This document shows positions 5,566 through 8,397 of a DNA stretch of 8,397 nucleotides, one piece after another (position 1 is the first letter of the stretch; each line of letters begins with the position of its first letter). Under the pieces are notes generated by a model. The model did not search any database, was not told the DNA's origin, and worked only from the letters and a program-made list of their open reading frames with translations. The stretch covers positions 1-8,397 of the forward strand of contig CAYFRM010000002.1 in assembly GCA_964345635.1 (NCBI GenBank), read 5' to 3'. Position numbers and translations under genes: made by a program. The stretch is from WVXT01 sp964345635 (GTDB lineage: Bacteria > UBA6262 > WVXT01).

Positions 5566-6593
5566 CCATATTTTCCATAATAATCACTTTTGGCCTGGTC
5601 ATCTTCTTTCACGAGTTAGGCCACCTTATTGCTGCCAAGAGAATGGGAGTGAGAGTAGAAAAGTTCTCTTTAGGATTTGGGCCGGAATGGTTAGGTTTCA
5701 CCAGGGGCGGGACGCGATACGTAGTCTCCTTGATTCCCGTGGGTGGTTACGTCAAGATGGCCGGGGAGCATCCCGCAGAGAAAAGAGAAGGGACACCTGA
5801 TGAGTTTCTCTCTCAGAAATGGTGGCGCAGAATACTTATCGTAGCTTCGGGCCCGGCAATGAATTTCATCTTGGCGATTGTTATTTTCTCCTTGATGGCA
5901 TTTTTTGTAGGGATTATGATTCCCCACTACGAATCGACGGAAGTTGGCAGCGTGATACCGGAGATGCCGGCGGAGAAAGCGGGAGTGTTGGAAAAGGATA
6001 AGATTATCTCCGTAGACGGGAAAGAAGTCGACAACTGGAGTGAGATGGCGGAAATAATCCATTCCCGGCCTGGTGAAGAGATAAGCGTAGAAATCTTGCG
6101 AGGAAAGGAAGAGGTAATTCTCAAAGTCGTACCGCAATACGATGAGGTAAGAGGGGTGGGCCTGATAGGTATCGGCCCGGCCTGGCATACGAGAAAGTAT
6201 AATTTCATATCTTCTATTCTGGGAGGGTTTCAACAGACAGCATTCCTCATAGTCCTCACACTCAAATATATATGGTTGATGCTCCTGGGAGCGGTGAAGC
6301 CCGCGGTTACCGGTCCTGTGGGAATTGCCCAGATGGTGGCACAAGTGGCAAGGACAGGAGTCTATCAATTGCTATCGTTGATTGCGGTAATCAGCGCTGA
6401 GATTGGTCTGTTTAATCTTTTCCCTATCCCCCTTCTGGACGGCGGTCACGCTACGTTTTATCTTGTGGAAGGAATTACCGGCAAGCCCCTGGATGAAAAG
6501 AAGATGAGAATTGCCCAGACAATCGGAGCGGCGATAATCGTTTTTCTTTTAGTTCTGGTCACTTATCAGGACATATTAAGGCTAGGAAGGTAA
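5556..6593 (+). CDS. rseP: Site-2 intramembrane zinc metalloprotease
   Basis: Membrane-embedded protease of the RseP/RasP (M50) family that cuts transmembrane segments, typically of anti-sigma factors or leftover signal peptides. The zinc site is HELGH in the first membrane helix (His19, Glu20, His23), with the third ligand in LLDGGH (Asp295). The FSLGFGP motif (37-43) and IPVGGYVKMAGE (60-71) follow the first helix. A single PDZ domain spans about 125-195 (GSVIPEMPAEKAGVLEKDKIISVDG at 131-155). Membrane helices lie near 3-23, 93-121, 228-246 and 322-340. The TGPVGI segment (252-257) is conserved. At 345 residues with one PDZ it resembles the Bacillus type rather than E. coli RseP, which has two. 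AAGGAG at 5542-5547, 8 nt upstream, supports the ATG. No sigma or anti-sigma gene is visible here, so its substrate is unknown. Confidence 0.95.
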   Translation: MLLTIFSIIITFGLVIFFHELGHLIAAKRMGVRVEKFSLGFGPEWLGFTRGGTRYVVSLIPVGGYVKMAGEHPAEKREGTPDEFLSQKWWRRILIVASGPAMNFILAIVIFSLMAFFVGIMIPHYESTEVGSVIPEMPAEKAGVLEKDKIISVDGKEVDNWSEMAEIIHSRPGEEISVEILRGKEEVILKVVPQYDEVRGVGLIGIGPAWHTRKYNFISSILGGFQQTAFLIVLTLKYIWLMLLGAVKPAVTGPVGIAQMVAQVARTGVYQLLSLIAVISAEIGLFNLFPIPLLDGGHATFYLVEGITGKPLDEKKMRIAQTIGAAIIVFLLVLVTYQDILRLGR

Positions 6594-6615
6594 AAAAGGG
6601 GACAGGTACTTTTTT
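6592..6615 (+). repeat. AAAAAAG...CTTTTTT inverted repeat between rseP and ispG
   Basis: Seven-base arms AAAAAAG (6592-6598) and CTTTTTT (6609-6615) enclose GGGACAGGTA. The left arm starts inside the rseP TAA stop and the right arm ends 2 nt before the ispG ATG. The GGGGACAGGTAC core looks to me like a short dispersed motif seen in many copies in some bacterial genomes. That is recollection, and only one copy is present here. The hairpin could hinder ispG initiation. As an A-stem and T-run structure it could also act as a weak terminator. Confidence 0.5.
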
Positions 6616-6617
6616 CT

Positions 6618-7766
6618 ATGACGACAAGGAAAAAGACACGCAAGATAAGAGTGGGAAATCTTTTTATTGGCGGCAATTATCCCATTTCGGTGCAATCTAT
6701 GACCAAGACGGATACCCGCGACGTCAGGGCTACTGTCGACCAGATTAAGCGATTGGAAAGAGTGGGATGCGAAATAGTCCGCACGGCTGTTCCCGATATG
6801 GAAGCAGCCAAAGCTTTAGGAAAGATAAAGAAAAGAATCAATATCCCCTTGGTGGCTGACATTCACTTCGATTATCGTCTGGCGATAGAAGCTATCAGGC
6901 AGGGGGCAGATAAGGTAAGGATAAACCCGGGAAACATCGGAAGCAGAGAAAAAGTAGAAGCTGTAGCAAGGGTAGCGAGAAGCGCGAGAATCCCCATAAG
7001 GATAGGAGTTAATGCGGGTTCCCTGAAACTCCCTTTGGCGCAGAGGAAGGGGAGAGCTAACGTCTATGTGAGCGATACTTCTTCCGGCGGAAAAATGAGC
7101 AAAGCCAGAAAGATGGTTACTTCCGCGCTTCAATACGTAAAGATTCTGGAAAGACAAAATTTTCATCAAATCGTTATTTCTCTTAAAGCATCGGACGTTC
7201 CCACTACTGTTCGGGCTTACAGGTTGATATCCCAGAAAACAGATTATCCTCTACATCTGGGAATTACGGAAGCGGGAAGCGAATTCTCAGGGAGCATAAA
7301 GTCCGCTGTAGGTATAGGAGTACTTCTGTGGGAGGGGATTGGCGATACAATAAGAGTGTCGCTCACCGCCTCGCCGGAAGAGGAGGTCAGGGTCGGTTAT
7401 GAAATTCTGAAAGCTCTGAAATTGAGAAGTTTTGGGCCTGAGCTGATCTCCTGTCCTACTTGCAGCCGCTGTCAGATTGACCTGATTAGCGTTGCTCATA
7501 GAGTAGAAGAAAAATTGGATTCTCTTTTTCCGCAAAAGAGTATTATTGCCGGAGTTAAACCCTCCCGATTTCATCCACTTAAAGTAGCCATAATGGGCTG
7601 CGTGGTTAACGGTCCGGGAGAGGCCAGAGAAGCGGATGTGGGAATCGCCGGTGGCAAAGGCGTGGGACTTCTTTTCCGGCGAGGTAAAATAATTAAGAAA
7701 GTCAAGGAAAAAGAAATGATAAATGTTCTCATAAAAGAGATTGAAAAAGAAGTAAGAAGGAGATAG
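6618..7766 (+). CDS. ispG: 4-hydroxy-3-methylbut-2-en-1-yl diphosphate synthase
   Basis: Iron-sulfur enzyme (GcpE) of the MEP pathway. It reductively opens the cyclic diphosphate MEcPP to HMBPP, the penultimate step to isopentenyl diphosphate. The N-terminal TIM-barrel part shows PISVQSMTKTDTRD (22-35), VADIHFDYRLA (79-89), KVRINPGNIGS (99-109) and IRIGVNAGS (127-135), with LGITEAG at 214-220. The 4Fe-4S domain has SCPTCSRC (278-285) and GCVVNGPGEAREADVGIAGG (327-346). The cluster ligands are Cys279, Cys282 and Cys328, with the conserved Glu335 as fourth ligand. Cys285 is an additional cysteine, probably not a ligand. The length of 382 fits the compact two-domain bacterial form. The Shine-Dalgarno is poor: AGG at 6604-6606 lies 11 nt from the ATG and within the inverted repeat. 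The gene sits 24 nt after rseP and 7 nt before radC. Confidence 0.96.
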   Translation: MTTRKKTRKIRVGNLFIGGNYPISVQSMTKTDTRDVRATVDQIKRLERVGCEIVRTAVPDMEAAKALGKIKKRINIPLVADIHFDYRLAIEAIRQGADKVRINPGNIGSREKVEAVARVARSARIPIRIGVNAGSLKLPLAQRKGRANVYVSDTSSGGKMSKARKMVTSALQYVKILERQNFHQIVISLKASDVPTTVRAYRLISQKTDYPLHLGITEAGSEFSGSIKSAVGIGVLLWEGIGDTIRVSLTASPEEEVRVGYEILKALKLRSFGPELISCPTCSRCQIDLISVAHRVEEKLDSLFPQKSIIAGVKPSRFHPLKVAIMGCVVNGPGEAREADVGIAGGKGVGLLFRRGKIIKKVKEKEMINVLIKEIEKEVRRR

Positions 7767-7773
7767 CGCCCTT

Positions 7774-8397
7774 ATGGCGAGGAATAGAATGGGAAGCAGT
7801 TACCGCATAAGCCTCAAGGAAATGCCTGAGGAAAAGAAGCCTCGCGAGAAATTAATAAAATATGGTCCTGACGTTTTGAAAATTCCGGAATTGGTCTCCA
7901 TTATTCTGAATACGGGATACCGGGATGAAAATGTTCTGGAGTTATCCCACAGGATAATCAAGGAATACGGCTCCAAGGCGATTGCCGGTGAAAAGAATGT
8001 GGAAAGAATGATGGAAACCCTGGGAATTCCACAGGTGAAAGCTTGCCAGATAGTTGCCTGTTTTGAACTGGGAAGGAGATTCTTTGAGGAAGAGCCGGGA
8101 AAGATGCCCACCGTCAGAGGGCCGGAAGATGTCTATATCTATCTGGAAGATATGAGAAAGTTAAAGAAAGAACAGTTTCGAGGATTATATTTGAACGCGA
8201 GAAACAAGATTATCCATGATGAAGTAATCTCTATCGGAACGCTAACTGCCAATCTGGTTCATCCCCGGGAAGTATTTCAACCGGCAATAGAATATCTCGC
8301 CTGTGGGGTAATCGTTGCCCATAACCATCCCTCGGGTGAGCCGGAACCATCCCGGGACGATTTAGAAATTACGAAGAAGCTTGCCGCAGTGGGAAAG
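7774..8397 (+). CDS. radC: RadC/JAB-domain protein, 3'-partial
   Basis: The reading frame is open to the window end (208 codons visible). The N-terminal part has MPEEKKPREKLIKYGPD (17-33) and PELVSIILNTG (38-48), then a helix-hairpin-helix-like segment, LGIPQVKACQIVACFELGRR (83-102). The C-terminal JAMM metalloprotease-like domain shows LYLNARNKIIHDEVISIGT (138-156) and AHNHPSGEPEPSRDD (182-196), giving the HxH and Asp metal ligands, with Glu150 as candidate acid. About 15-25 residues are missing at the end. Despite the name, the role of RadC in DNA repair is disputed, and no activity is firmly established. Two in-frame starts are possible. ATG at 7774 has AAGGAG (7757-7762) 11 nt away and lies in a small CGCC/GGCG stem-loop (7767-7779). 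ATG at 7789 has GAGGA (7779-7783) at 5 nt. I give the longer form, but 7789 is equally plausible. Confidence 0.93.
   Translation, partial: MARNRMGSSYRISLKEMPEEKKPREKLIKYGPDVLKIPELVSIILNTGYRDENVLELSHRIIKEYGSKAIAGEKNVERMMETLGIPQVKACQIVACFELGRRFFEEEPGKMPTVRGPEDVYIYLEDMRKLKKEQFRGLYLNARNKIIHDEVISIGTLTANLVHPREVFQPAIEYLACGVIVAHNHPSGEPEPSRDDLEITKKLAAVGK

Noticed and set aside
5691..6368. Long reverse-strand open frame opposite rseP
   Set aside because: It lies wholly within a well-supported gene and its translation has no recognisable motifs; it is a shadow frame.
7494..7500. Extra cysteine in IspG (CPTCSRC) as a novel cluster ligand
   Set aside because: The cysteine is encoded just upstream, at about 7470-7472. 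The three standard cysteines and the glutamate are all present, and additional cysteines near CPTC occur in the family, so no new function is implied.
7779..7789. Third copy of GAGGAATAGAA as part of the tsf-pyrH repeat family
   Set aside because: The match is only 11 nt of purine-rich, ribosome-binding-like sequence without the hairpins; chance is the simpler explanation.

Overview
This window is a gene-dense stretch of a bacterial chromosome. All ten genes lie on the + strand, with only short gaps or overlaps between them. The order is rpsB (5' end cut off), tsf, pyrH, frr, uppS, cdsA, dxr, rseP, ispG and radC (3' end cut off). The first nine genes follow a widely conserved bacterial order. 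The products are core housekeeping proteins that I recognise from their motifs. I found no defence system, mobile gene, CRISPR array, RNA gene or unknown protein family, so this is an ordinary core region. The points of interest lie in the junctions between genes.

Organism: the host is a bacterium using the MEP (non-mevalonate) isoprenoid pathway, shown by dxr and ispG. Its EF-Ts is the short form (198 residues) and its site-2 protease has one PDZ domain. The order uppS-cdsA-dxr-rseP-ispG resembles Clostridia and several uncultivated candidate phyla, and differs from E. coli, where dxr precedes uppS and bamA follows rseP. The ATTACAR heptamer array and the GGGGACAGGTAC-type motif suggest to me an uncultivated lineage (Omnitrophota-like or similar). 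That is a weak impression, not a taxonomic call.

Layout: positions 1-2716 hold the translation and nucleotide block: ribosomal protein S2, EF-Ts, UMP kinase and ribosome recycling factor. S2 and EF-Ts genes overlap by 41 nt. An 82-nt gap with two strong hairpins separates tsf from pyrH. Positions 2717-2788 form a 72-nt gap holding a heptanucleotide tandem repeat and a perfect TATAAT box just before a GTG start, so a new transcript may begin here. Positions 2789-7766 hold the envelope and isoprenoid block. DXR and IspG make isoprenoid precursors and UppS turns these into undecaprenyl diphosphate for cell-wall carriers. CdsA makes CDP-diacylglycerol for phospholipids, and RseP is an intramembrane protease. 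A short AAAAAAG...CTTTTTT repeat occupies the rseP-ispG junction where a ribosome-binding site would be expected. A partial radC follows ispG, where I would often expect proS. No gap exceeds 100 bases.
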